Shown here in pieces: positions 11,587 to 22,981 of a stretch of 64,000 bases of DNA. Each line of letters starts with the position of its first letter. Position 1 is the stretch's first letter. The stretch spans positions 5,084,001-5,148,000 of the forward strand of contig JAUKTV010000001.1 of NCBI GenBank assembly GCA_030549205.1. The letters are read 5' to 3'. The notes beneath the pieces were generated by a model, which ran no database searches, was not told the DNA's origin, and saw nothing but the letters and a program-made list of their open reading frames with translations. The stretch comes from Apiosordaria backusii. Taxonomy: Eukaryota; Ascomycota; Sordariomycetes; Sordariales; Lasiosphaeriaceae. Position numbers and translations under genes: made by a program.

Positions 11587-12242
11587 TTACTCGGACTTCT
11601 CGGCGGCCTTCTTGGCAGCATTGCCACGGAGCTTGGGCTCGGGGGTGGGCTTGACGGGTCTCTGGGAGGCGCGGAGGGCGGAGGCGCGGGCAACAGCGGC
11701 CTGGCGGAGATCGGCGCGGTAACCGGACTTAGCGAGCTGTTTGGCAATGGACTTGTAGGTCCTGTAAAATCCATCACTGTCAGCATTACTGTCGATACCT
11801 TCACATCAGATGGGTTCTACTGACTTGCGGTTGGCCTTGGAAGCACCGATGGTGGAGATAGTCACGCCAGAGGCGGGCTTGTTGGCGGCGGACACCTTCT
11901 TGGAGATGACCTGGATAGCACCGTTCTCACCGGCGACGACACCGACAGCCTAACCCAAAGATATCAGTTCCTGTTGACTCGCTCGGTTTTGGTGTCGATA
12001 TCGATATCACCGTACCTTGTCGTTGACGAAACCAGCGTACTTGCGGGAGTGGAGGTTGGTCAGGTTGAGGGGGTCCCGGGAGAACTGGACACCACCACTG
12101 TTCTTGCGCTTCACGAGGAAGGCATTCTGGGAGCCTTTTTGTGTATTTTCGTTAGCGGGGGCTCGTTGAAAGATTCGTGACAGATTCGGGGGCCAAACAT
12201 ACGGACAACCTCCCAAATGAGATCAGCAGAGACGTTGGACAT
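11587..12242 (-). CDS. rpl28: 60S ribosomal protein eL28
   Basis: Structural protein of the large cytosolic ribosomal subunit. Four exons (12242-12203, 12134-12016, 11949-11825, 11761-11587) give 459 nt, 152 residues, with all phases matching. Family blocks: MSNVSADLIWEVVRSQNAFL at the start, LVKRKNSGGVQFSRDPLNLT, HSRKYAGFVNDKAVGV, and the C-terminal GYRADLRQAAVARASALR with RPVKPTPEPKLRG. High lysine content and a short first exon followed by an intron are typical of fungal ribosomal protein genes. Yeast has no eL28 orthologue of this type, but filamentous fungi and animals do. Confidence 0.94.
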
Positions 12243-13037
12243 TTTGGCGGTGTGTGGTGGTTTGTTTTGGGCGAGGCGGTTCGAATGAAGTCGTCTGCGA
12301 AATCGTTTCGTGATCTTGAATTTCGAGATCCAAGGCCTGGATTTTTTGCCTGGGTCGCAGCAATGTGGGCTCGCCTAACTATCCCTAACCGGCCTAGCCT
12401 GGAATTCCTTATCGTGATCCTTATCAGTTGGGAGCAAGTCTTGGCATTTGCCCGGGCCTGAACAGACTGGCCCGTGCGTTCGAACCGCATCCGTCATTTC
12501 GCTGCTGACGAAGCTCAGGCCTTGGCTGTGCTTGGCCCAAGAAATGTCACCAGCTTGATCGTCGCCCTTCGCCTCGTTGCCCATTTGGCAGCAACCAACC
12601 ATCCGGCAACCCGGGAAGTTGTCATCAACAACAAGTCGCATTAGCGCAACTGCAATGTTCAGACCAGAGTTCATCTGACTACTAACTTCACCACTTTTAC
12701 ATTCATTCGCTCTTTTGTTTCTTTTCCTTTTTTCTCTCGCGCTATCATCACCCCTCCATACTATCACGTCAGCGCATTTGCGCCGCATCTCGAGATCTCC
12801 CCGACTGAAACCACCCGAGGCCTCCGCCGCAAAACTACATTGACAGATCTCCGGGCCACGATCCTCACCCATTTTTGCCCCGACGACATCCCATAAACAC
12901 CAACATACTCGCCTTGGTCGATTTACCATCTTATCAACCCTTTTCAGGCGCGGCGCATAGTATCGAACAAAGCCAACCCTTCCACTCCCCAATATCACCA
13001 ACCATCTCCCACCACCAACCCCAACACCACCACCACC
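12243..13037. promoter_or_regulatory. divergent promoter region between eL28 and small membrane protein
   Basis: The two genes diverge from this 800-bp gap. The right half is pyrimidine-rich with TTTCTTTTCC and CACCACCACC runs directly before the ATG at 13038. No conserved ORF is seen. Confidence 0.55.
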
Positions 13038-13427
13038 ATGACCTACCTCTTCTACTCAACCCTCACCCTCCTAACCTTCGCCCTCACCCTCCTAGCCTAC
13101 CTCACCCGCTCCACATGGCTCCTCCACCTCCCCCACTCCCGCACAGCCTCCTACCTCTACTCCCGTTTACCGGGGAACTCCTCCTTTGAAGCCGACATCG
13201 AAGCCGGTCTTTCCTCGTCAAACTTTGACTTGAACACCAACCTAGCAGCAGGCGACTCCCGGAGCGGGCTGGACGAAGCCGCCAAGAGGGAAATCCTCCA
13301 GATTATGAAGAAGAGAAGGCTGAAGTTTGACGAGGCGAGGAAAGTGTACATGGAGCAGCGGTTTGCCGCGAATGGGATTGGTGCGGATGGGAGGCCGAGG
13401 GATCCGAAGTTTGTTAGTTTCTCTTGA
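13038..13427 (+). CDS. conserved fungal small membrane protein, function unknown
   Basis: A single-exon ORF of 129 residues. An N-terminal hydrophobic segment (residues about 4-22, LFYSTLTLLTFALTLLAYL) looks like a signal anchor. A polar, serine-rich middle follows, then a charged helix (EAAKREILQIMKKRRLKFDE). The C-terminus GIGADGRPRDPKFVSFS has the look of a conserved fungal motif I have seen in uncharacterised proteins of related species. The start ATG follows a CACCACCACC leader, which favours translation. It diverges from the eL28 gene. No catalytic motif is visible. I infer an organelle or ER membrane protein with a cytosolic or lumenal helical tail. Confidence 0.72.
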   Translation: MTYLFYSTLTLLTFALTLLAYLTRSTWLLHLPHSRTASYLYSRLPGNSSFEADIEAGLSSSNFDLNTNLAAGDSRSGLDEAAKREILQIMKKRRLKFDEARKVYMEQRFAANGIGADGRPRDPKFVSFS

Positions 13428-13903
13428 ACGTCACAAGTCAATAATGGGAAAGGGCTGGTACTGTAGGAGCTGGTTGAAGGAGCTGGGGATGGGCAGTTGA
13501 TCGAGAAATGTTTGGCACAGGCTGGGCAGGGAGCGTTCCCTTTTTTTTTTCACTCTATTGTCATCCACCACGCTGTTGCTGTTTTGCTGGAGAAAAAGGG
13601 AAACAAACTCGGGGTTTATCTCGGACCTTTGGTCTCACTTGTCTGTTTGGGGAATCGAACCCTCACTATCATTAATATTTCCTTTGTCCTGTCACATACT
13701 TTTTACAGTTTCTTTTTATTTTTACTTTTGGTCTATTCTCCTTTTCTTTTCTTTTTTTTTTTTTTTTCTTTTTTTGGAGGGGGATATCTGCAAAGGCATT
13801 TTTCCAAGGGACGGGTTCCTAGGCCGGATCGGATACATTTGCGAGAAAGGAGGGGAACGTAGGTAGGAGGGGTGGGAAGGAGGGAAGAAAGGATATATTT
13901 TGA

Positions 13904-14005
13904 TACCAATGAGTCGAAGGAAGGCCTTTTGTCGGCGAGTTGAAAGGCGCGGTACTCGACGCCCTTCAACTCTCCAACAAAAGACCTTCCCTCGACTCAT
14001 TGGTA
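13904..14005. repeat. 102-bp near-perfect hairpin (49-bp arms, 4-nt loop)
   Basis: The left arm 13904-13952 and right arm 13957-14005 are reverse complements with about six differences, most of them C/T or A/G. In a minus-strand transcript most of these become G-U pairs, so the RNA would fold into an almost uninterrupted stem. It could be a MITE remnant or a small-RNA hairpin precursor. Confidence 0.85.
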
Positions 14006-14040
14006 CCACAATGTTTAGTTCAATGTTGCAACCAGTGTAA

Positions 14041-14070
14041 ATGTGCGTGTGTGTGTGTGTGTGTGTTTGT
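14041..14070. repeat. GT dinucleotide microsatellite
   Basis: Around twelve consecutive GT units lie just downstream of the hairpin, in the non-coding gap before erg3. Confidence 0.8.
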
Positions 14071-14968
14071 GGTGGGGATAACTTTTGGAGGGAGGCAAAA
14101 GCGGGTGTGCGAAGAACTATTGAAGCTCTTACCACCTGCAGTCGGTTGTACCAAAGCACCCGAGTATTCTGTGATGTTGGAAAATACACATACGTATCTA
14201 TGTCCGTGGCAGCCTCATAGCAAGATGTGGAGACTTCCGACTTTGTACGGACAGGGTTGATTTTACTGGATACATTTGTGTTAGGTCGATATTTGTTAAA
14301 CGAATCTTGCGATTGTCTCGAGCAGAGCTTGTTGAGGTGCCAAATATGTTCCTGTTCTGTAGCATAACAACAGTCTTTCACGTAGTGTATAGGAAGGAGG
14401 CTTCTGCTTCTTAACAAACGCATCGCCCTCGTTCATTATTAATATTGCCCCTGAGGCTTCTTCTAGGTACCAAAAAACTTCTAACACAAGCTCATATTTT
14501 CCTCAATTCCAACCCGCTAAGGGGTCATATTACAAGAATACTCTGTATGTACGTGTCAAGAGTGTCGTCCTGTTGTCAAAAAATAGCAACAGAAACACAC
14601 ACACCTCCTTTTTTTTTTCTGTCGTCCATGTTTCCCAACCCAAACATCATAAAATTAACGCCGCCCACTCCCTTGCCTGCTTTGTCATTGGACCATTCCC
14701 CCCCTCCGTCGCCTTCTTCCCAATCATATTAACATGTGTCCAAACCGGTATTATTATGTACAGCCATTCCTCATTATCCCCGCCCACCATATTGGCCAGG
14801 TTCCCTTCCTTCCCAAGCCAGATAACCCCCTCCATTACATTTCATCATGAGCGCTGAGCGTTCTGTTCAGCCTCGTAATCTAGCCCCCAAACCAACGGAC
14901 GAGGGGAACTCAAAAGATGGTAACCCCACGCCAACCCAAGAAAAATCCCAAAAAAGTAGGCCAGCTCT

Positions 14969-16073
14969 TCACTGCCTCTTCTTGGTCTCAATCTCAGGCT
15001 CATACTCTCTATCATCCTCCCCCTCCACCTCAAGCTGGATCTTCTCCATAACCTTCACCTCCTTCTTCCAGTGCTCCTCGCTCATCTTGACCTCCTTGTG
15101 GAACATCTCCTGCTCAGGCGCGCGGTAACTACCACCAATGCGGTCCCACAGAGTGAAGTACTGCCCGTAGTTGTAGTTGAATGCCAAGTGATGAATACTG
15201 TGGCAAGCAGCACCGTTGATGATCGGGTTGTTGGCGATGTACTCCCCGTCGTGAATCATAATGGTCCAAAAGTTGATAAAGACAAACAGCCCGACGTAAG
15301 CCAGCTTCTGGAGAGGGAAAATGAACGGGAAGATGTGGTACGGCAAGCTCTGGGCGTAGCCATCAAGGGGGTGGAAGGCATGGCTCGCAAACGGGGTGGG
15401 CATGATCCACTTGTGGTGAGGCTTGTGCAGGCGCTTGTACACCCAAGGGTGGTGAAGCCCGCGGTGGATCCAGTAGATGCCGAAGTCGGTGAAGAAGAGA
15501 AAGAGGGGGATCTGGAACCAGTTCCACCAGGGCCAGGGGGCTTCTTCGAGAGTGTCGTAGAGGAAGCCGTAGCCGCGGACCTCGGCGACGAGGAGGGGGG
15601 CGGTGCAGAGGGCCATGATGGGCATGGCCTCGTTGGCTTGCTTGATTTCGAGCCAGATTTGGTTCTTGAGGAATTTGGGGTGCTCAAAGGTCTTCTTATC
15701 GAAGATGAAGAGGTAGGAGAGACTGGCGAAGACGAAGTAGACAATGAAGCCGAAGATCCTAGGTCGGAGTGTTAGCTGTTTTGCTGCCGCTTGCAAGTTG
15801 GATGATTTGTCGAGGATAAACAAACCATAGAATGAGAAACAGCGACACTCCTTGGCGGTACATGTTATCTCTCGCCCATAGACTCCCATACGCGGCTGGT
15901 GATGGTGTCATTTGAAGGTATTCTGTCGCGGGTTTGTACTGCCATGTCGACATAGATGTGCCATTGGCAAAGGCCTGATCTGTGAGGCCCGAAGGGGCGG
16001 GACGCGCTGGGAGCACCCATTGGTACATGTAATCGAACAGGAACTGGTCGGAAACCTCGAGGACGACGTCCAT
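14969..16073 (-). CDS. erg3: sterol C5-desaturase (ERG3 family)
   Basis: Introduces the C5-6 double bond in ergosterol biosynthesis, in the ER membrane. Two exons (16073-15826, 15758-14969) encode 345 residues. The three histidine clusters of the fatty-acid hydroxylase/desaturase superfamily are present: HRGLHH (about 181), HKPHH (about 194) and HSIHH (about 269), followed by NYGQYFTLWDRIGGSYR. Hydrophobic segments surround them (FGFIVYFVFASLSYLFIF, FQIPLFLFFTDFGIYW). The N-terminus MDVVLEVSDQFLFDYMYQWV is typical of filamentous ERG3 proteins. The C-terminal 60 residues are charged and low-complexity. Filamentous fungi often have two paralogues; which one this is cannot be told here. Confidence 0.93.
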
Positions 16074-19000
16074 CTTGAAAGAATTGCGCGCAGCGGAATG
16101 CGCCAAATGTGAAAAATAAAAGCAAAAAAATAAGGAAGCTGTTGAAGAATGACCCTCTCACGCGACGCGAATTCGCAAAGGACAAAAAAGATGGGGGGAG
16201 GAGGCGAGAAAAAGAAGCAGCGGTCGAGAAATTTGCTGTCAGTGAGGGCGACTCCCTGGCTTGTTCTAGTGCGATTTCCACACCTTGGCGACGACGTTCG
16301 CTGGCAGGGGCCGCAGGGGCAATCTCAGGGACGGTGGATCCTTTTTATTCTCGGCCGTGGTGTTTCCGAACGTGGACGGGGATGATTGCACAAGAGCGGA
16401 GCCCTGCAGTTTGTTGCCTTTTGCGATCGAGTGAGATGGGATGTCTGGAAGATGCGAGTTTTCTTTATCATTGGGGTTGGGGTTGCTCTTCTACATATAC
16501 CTCAATCAATCAAGATAAGCGGGGTGGCTTTAATAGCGGTGGAGAGGAGCGGCAGTCAGAGTTTGATCCCCTACTTCCCAATCAAGAAGCTGTTCACCGT
16601 CGTCTGTCTCGGACCGCAACCCCTGGATTAGCGACAATGGCACCAAGTTGGGATGAGATTTTGGGACAAACAGCTGTCAATCCAATTCGCTTTCGCGACC
16701 CACCCGTCAAGTTGCATGATCCGTCCAGGCATTGGGCTTCTGATTCGTCCAGATCTTGCACTAACTCCCGGAGATTCACACCTGCCATGCAGGAAAATGG
16801 CGTGAGCTCTTCATTCAATGGGATGGTGTCCGTTCCACGACCCCGAGGCCGAGAGTGCTAAACAGACTAGGGCTTGACCAATCCTGTCATTGCCTTGCCC
16901 AGATCCCCCACATAGATTGATAAGCATATGTGGGATCAAGCGGCCTGCGCGCACCGACCACAGTCATTCTAGCAGCGAGGCCGAGCCCGAAGCCACCGAA
17001 CCCTTGCCAGGAACATCAGTCATCTCATTGGGCCCGAGCTTCTCTGACGGTGCCGAATTGGGCCGCCTCACAAGGCATACTAATGATGGTCGACTCCGGC
17101 AATTCGAGGAGCTTCTGATTCTCGCGGGCCATATCGGTCGGAGCTCTCGGTTTCTAGAGCCATATATCCTTCTCGGTCACTGGCGGCATGCTCGGGTCGC
17201 GCGTCGCCGTCAAGGAGCGGACCCGGATGTTCCATTCGAGATCTCGGCATACGGCAGTTGCACTACCCTAATACTTGTCGTCCCGTAACCACTCTATCCG
17301 CTGTCCATCCCGTCACCACCAGTCAGCTTTGTGTTCACACAGGGAGTTGAATGGAAAGAATACAACTTTACTGATCAGCATAATCCAGGCGATCTCCGCC
17401 TCTATCCGTCCACCACTATTCAGGATTGGGGAGCGTACAGTCTGCGTCACTAATGGCCATTGGGTAATCATTCGTGGCGGTGTTGAGAGACCCAGCTCTT
17501 GTCAAAAGTGATCGAGTAAATAGACTCAAAGACCCAGATAGGGGAGCACTGCATGGGCCAGCCATACGTTGCAGCTTTCATGTTAGTTCTTCCAGATTAT
17601 CAACTCACAGTGCTCGGGCTCTGGCAATTGAGCTTCAGGCTCTTGGACATTGTCAAGGTACCTTAGTCTTTCTCTTTCTCGGCCGGCACTGGGTGGTATG
17701 CTGCCTCGGTCATGGTCAACAGAGTCTACCAAGAACACAATCTTTCAAAGACACAATGCCAAAAATCAGTAATATCGGAACAAGAAAGAGATTTTTCACA
17801 ATCAAGAACTAGACACGAGTCAACTAGAATGGCGATGCCATGCTAGTCAACAGAAGTCATGCTCAGCCAAGATCACAACCACCTTCTTTGAGACTCGTCT
17901 TCCCTCACCTTGGTAGTTCGAGTCCCCAAACCCCAAACGCAAGATCTGCCACTTCGAAGCAACAGCAGAAGGTCTATTCTCAGGGCCACTGGTCGAGTAG
18001 CTAGGTAGCTGTCCCGTCGACCAACTCATGGAATAAGAGCCCATCAACACGGCCACCAAGAAACCCATTCAGACAAGCAGTACTTCGCTCATAAGCTATG
18101 TGAGCAGGATCCAGTTGTCTTTACCACCGACCAATTCCCAGAATTAACCATGCCGGAACGCATGAAATAGACGATATGCATGCAGTAATTAAATGCATGT
18201 GAAAAGCTTCATCGGGCTCCCAGTCATCGACGCCCATATATGCCATCAGTGAGAGATCACCTTCGAGCATGGCTGTGATGGTGATCTTCAATAACTTTAT
18301 CTCCAAAAATCCGAAACATACACGCCCAGACCCCCAGGACACCTCAAGACACCTCAGATGTTGCCTACCCTGATGTCGCAGATGTAACCTAAGCCAAAAG
18401 AGGCATAATGAAACCAAACCAAACTCTCGAAATAGCCAAGATGGCAGGGGTGGTTTTCTTTTCGGAAGGCGTCCGTTTTATATTGTTCAACCACACTTGA
18501 ACTGCGGGAACGAGGGAAACAACATGGTGATCATGATCTCTCCATGAGAGATCACCGTCGTCAGGAGATCCCGAACATCATCCCGATCTTTTTGTGTAAA
18601 CCCCCGAGTCAGCATAACACCACATCAACAATTGCGAAGCGTCATCATGTTGTACGTACGGAACTGTAGTGTTGGAGATTGACACTGACACTCTCACCCC
18701 TTTCAACTCACACTCTTTTATCCAACCTGCCAGCATGTGACATCCACAGCGCCTGTTCTAACAAAAGCCCAAGAAAACGCATAAAGTATATTCTTAAAGA
18801 ATGGTTCCCCTAGGCTCTTATTTATTTTTATCTAGTGAGGTGTGGATGATGCGCGAAGATCATAAAACACGCCAACAGCATCAGCAGCCGGCCTGAACCC
18901 ACGGCCTCCCCTGAAAGCGGCGCCTCTCTCGGCATCCGCAACCTCTCGCCGAATTTTCGTAGCTAAGCTGACTGCCGGTATCCGAACAAACAGAGTAGAA

Positions 19001-19308
19001 ACACCATTTATATCACCCTCTTGGCCGTTTTCAAGTCTCGTGAAGTCTTGTCGTTGCTTCACATATCACCGCCAAGAGCTGCCAGTTAAAGAAGGCTGTT
19101 TGAAAGAAGCCCAGAAGAGGGGGTGGGGAACCGCTAGAAGTGTTTATAAAGTTCAACAGAAATTATTTTCTCACAAACGCTTTCCATTCTTTTGCTGGCT
19201 ATTTGAGATTCTGAGTGTTGAGAGATCCAAATCACTCGACTTATTCTGTCTGCCCGACTACAGTCAACTCAACTACCTACCACAATCCATCATACGCCCA
19301 ACTCCAAA
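16074..19308. other. long gene-poor stretch upstream of erg3
   Basis: About 3.2 kb where I see no supported gene. The first several hundred bases are the erg3 upstream region. A 250-codon open frame on the plus strand from 16109 has no conserved pattern and overlaps that promoter. A TATAAA at 19145-19150 belongs to the next candidate gene. Confidence 0.6.
19145..19150 (+). promoter_or_regulatory. TATA box candidate upstream of the 19309 ORF
   Basis: TATAAA about 158 bp ahead of an ATG, followed by a leader rich in CAACTCAACTACC, a common fungal 5' UTR pattern. Confidence 0.45.
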
Positions 19309-19822
19309 ATGCCCCCCATCATCCACCTGCTCCTCCTCGTCACATTGCTCTCTCCAACCCTCGCTATGTCCTTCCTCCCCGGCTCCGTTCAACCAAACAT
19401 GTTCTTTAGTCACCCAGAGACTGGCTCCCTGGCTGACCTACCCACCCCCAAACAGATATCCCATCATGGTTACATATCAAACCTCCTCTATTCAGACCTC
19501 CTCCACCCATACCAGTACCAACCAACCTCCCCTCCATACCAACAACCCAACACCAAACTTCTCATCACATACGGAAAACAGCTGCGTTGAAACCAGACCT
19601 AACCGCCAGCGTATGCACCTGGAAATTGCCCAAAAGCTGGAAGCTCCCATCCAAATCAACCCCCTCAACAGCCAGAACCATAACGGCAGCAAAAAAGAGA
19701 GCAGGACTGCGGAGGTCATCTTCGAAACGAACACGGGGTTCAAAGTTGTCCAGAGTGGTGACCGTACGAACATCACACTCCGGCGATGCGAGGGTATTAT
19801 CGTACCTTCCCCTCCCCAGTGA
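19309..19822 (+). CDS. hypothetical small secreted protein (two-exon model)
   Basis: Not recognised. The ORF starts MPPIIHLLLLVTLLSPTLA, a good signal peptide with predicted cleavage after TLA. Uninterrupted it would be 93 residues. A plausible intron 19515-19581 (GT...CAG, 67 nt) joins it in phase to a second frame ending at 19822. This would give about 148 residues including the blocks IAQKLEAPIQINPL and VIFETNTGFKVVQSGDR. A TATA box and a CAACTC-rich leader support transcription. Against it, no homologue is recalled and the intron lacks a clear branch point. It could be a lineage-specific secreted protein. Confidence 0.4.
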
Positions 19823-22800
19823 GAAGTGTAATAATATATACAAACCTGAAGGTCGTTAGGGACGAAGAAAAATTCGTAAAAAGAATTCACGCTGTGGGAT
19901 GAGTTCATATGAAATAGAAAAAGGATCCAAATTTAATGTGCCAACCGCAACCGCAACCGCAACTGCAACTGCAACTGCCACTCTGCGAGAAATTTTGTTG
20001 TCGTTAGGGAATGAAGGGGTGAGAGATTGCATGAATGACAAGGAAGATGCATATGTTGGCAAAAACGTCGTCGATTTTTCGACTCGATAACTCCGTCGCC
20101 GTCGAGGGAAGTCCTCCTTTTTACACAAAGGGCATGTTGACTTCAGCTCACCCATTGTGAATAATCCATTACCTAACCACCATGACAGCTCCATTGTCTG
20201 TATCCCAACAACGCTGGCAGTTCACTACCAGCCGTTTCCCCATGCCTAGACATGGACAACAGGATCTAGGACATGAGGGCTGCTCGCAGTGGAACTCTCA
20301 CAGAGCGCCAAGTGGGAAAAGGCAAGACGCCGGTAGTCTTGTAGTACCTACCTACCTACCTGCCTAGCGAGGCGGTGGATGCCAAGACTCGATGCGAAGA
20401 CTCGATGAGAGTCTAAAGTTGTCATGTTAGTTCTTACAGCGTTAGGATCGTATTGGTAGTGGAAGATATTACATCCATTAAGTAGAACGGGGGTCGCGAT
20501 CCTTACGGCCACCACATGCTGTACGAGAAGCCAGTCAGATTCAGGACGGCCGGGTTGCGAGGGGGACGGGGGGGCTAACCCATGATGATGAATTTTGGCG
20601 TTGGCTGTGAGTATAGTAGTAAAGCGGCTGTGCTGTCCGTTGTGCGAGTTGCTGATTAGGGGGGAAGAACGGTCGCTGCAAGAGTTTTGAAAGTTGGGTA
20701 AGATTCGTGGGCCGTGAGGATACTGATATTGTTTCCGTGATCACCCCATCTTCCAATGGCATTCCATGCCAATCTGTTGCTGCCAACCCAAATATTCACA
20801 GATCGTGTATAGTAGATAGGAAGCTAATCTGAATCTCCTAACATATTCCCAACGTACGTGCTAACCATCTGGGTATTCGAGATCAATCCTCTCATTATAA
20901 CACCCCTCTCAACGTTTATTCCGCTGGCGCCTACTATTTTGCCTATTAAAAATTATCTTCAACCATGCGCCGCGTTCCTACGAATCCAATAACCTGAGGG
21001 GTTGAAGAATCGCAACACATGGTTGTCGATAACATAATCAGCAAGGCTGAGCCGGCGGCTTGTCTCGGCCCGCACTTGACAGCTCCCGACTCGGCCCAGT
21101 TGGACCAAAACAGAAATGCGGAGATAGGACCCGCTTCCTGCTCCCTTGGAATGTGCCCCCATCTCCCGGGGAACTTTCCGTGATGGCGAGAGTTCCAGGT
21201 GAGCCGAAGCCTGGGAGTGCCTCGATGCAGATGTAGATCTCCATCGGCTTCGTCGGGTCAGATTTCGGTGGACATACGGACCTGGGCCTCTTGGTGGCCA
21301 TCCATCGACGCCAACCCTAAAACAAATCTGACATACCTAGGTAAAATGGTCGGACCACTTCCCCGCATTGGCATTGGTATAAACTACAAAAGTGTCAGTC
21401 GGCGGTGAGCCTCCTCGGTGTTCCAAGCTGCATAGAACGTGAGCTACGATGGTAACAGCCATGACAAGCTGTATGTACTCCGTAAGCATGAACCACTGGT
21501 CGGTATCAAAACGTTGCGGTGATAAAGCCTCCGTCCTCCCGCAGGGCAGGACAGGCGTGAGCAGATAATATGCAGATATGCGGTGGCTTGCTGTGGCCTG
21601 TACCTCAAGACAGAACCACGCAGCGTTGGCTGTTGGTTATGACCGAACACCTTGACAGCGGGGCTATTCTCGGCTGGCTGTTCAAAGTCCTGCAGCAGAG
21701 AAACGGGTGCGCACGCAGGCTGGGGGTCATGCCGAGATTGGCGCTAGGAGGGCTGGACTGGCTGTCCAGAGGTTGCGGCGTCACGGGCGTGCATGGTTAC
21801 TGCGCAGTGCGTCAGACACTGCCCACACCACACACCGCAACCCACCCCCATTGGGTGCCCAGCTGGATAAGGGGAATAACGCAGGTGAGCCCAAACGGGT
21901 AATCCTCCATGGTGGCCTCGACTCGGCCACCCCCTGGGCGTGTTGGCGACACCACCACGGTGCTGATGCGATGTGATGAACGAGTTGGGGTGGGTGGGTG
22001 TGGATGACAAGCGGGGATGAGGTGTTGCTTCGGTTTGCCGAGGGCCACTCGTACATTCCCAGACAAGGGCTGCCACCGTGACGAACCGGATAATTGAACC
22101 CCTGTCCTTTGTGCTTTTTTTTCCAACACAGACGAGATAGTTATCTCACCGAACCCTCGGTGGAAGAAGGTTGATTAGCTGTAAGTTGCACATCGCACGC
22201 GCAGACTTGTTTTTCATCATCGGAGTACGGATGGAATAGGTTTGCATGCGTTGTGTGTGTGCTCTCACCACACAAACTTGTGTTACTCAAATGATTCTCT
22301 GTCACAAAAATTCCAACAGCCGGCTCTGGTGGAGCTTGGCTGCTGGAGCCACACCTCCACTGGGGCCCGCTGCAGGTTGCTGCACACGCCCCCTGTAGCA
22401 ACCCACTCCCCCACTTTCCTCCTTTCCACTTTCCAGAACGGCACGCTAAGACAGCCTGCCCGTGCACGGTCCCTTTCACAGCGCCGCATCTGCCCCCCGG
22501 TCCCTGGTCCCTGCTCTTGTCGAGAGACTTGACTCCAGCTCTACTGGCGCACGTCGGCCAAGGTACCTTTTTTTCTCTGTCCTGATGAACCGTCCTAGGT
22601 AGATTCCAGCCGCCCCTACGGCCTACGCCCCCTCCACTCTGGCGCCTTCTCTTCCTCTTCACCTTCTTTCCATTTCCTTTCCCTGCAACACAAACTCCGC
22701 CAAACACCTTTGCCGAAACACCATCACCATCACCATCGCGCTCTCTCTCTCGTCTCGTCCGACACACGCGACGACCTCCATCCCACGACGGGCACTCTTC

Positions 22801-22981
22801 CGCCCACGCCCACGCCCTCGATCGAGCCGCTGCCACTGCCGCAATCGGGCGACGTGCACCCATTTCACGCCAAGACTTTGTCCAAATTCAAAACTCGGCT
22901 TTTTGCGCAACACTCAAGACACCAACTGCATCGCCCCATCAACCCAATCCGCCCCAACATCATCGTCGCGCACTGGACACA
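19823..22981. other. gene-poor stretch with microsatellite and long rco-1 leader
   Basis: About 3.1 kb with no supported gene. It holds a hexamer tract (CAACCG/CAACTG) at 19941-19979, a CTAC tetranucleotide patch near 20343-20366, and CT-rich sequence from about 22560 that is probably the 5' leader of rco-1. Several CAC/CAT-rich stretches make spurious ORFs. Confidence 0.6.
19941..19979. repeat. hexanucleotide microsatellite CAACNG
   Basis: About six to seven copies of CAACCG then CAACTG in a row; the C to T difference separates the two halves. Confidence 0.8.

Larger units (their letters stand above)
13428..14968. other. intergenic with long hairpin and GT microsatellite
   Basis: About 1.5 kb between convergent genes. 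It contains T-rich tracts near 13740-13780, the inverted repeat at 13904-14005 and a (GT)n run at about 14043-14068. No supported gene; ORFs overlapping it use simple-sequence tracts. Confidence 0.6.

Noticed and set aside
12375..13001. 208-codon minus-strand ORF between eL28 and the small membrane protein
   Set aside because: No conserved pattern; it lies within the divergent promoter of two supported genes.
13722..14423. 233-codon minus-strand ORF
   Set aside because: It spans the hairpin, the GT microsatellite and a T-run; no protein-like pattern.
15071..15775. 234-codon plus-strand ORF
   Set aside because: Antisense to the erg3 coding exon; composition follows its codon bias.
16109..16861. 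250-codon plus-strand ORF upstream of erg3
   Set aside because: No domain, mixed composition, overlaps the erg3 promoter, and has no leader pattern.
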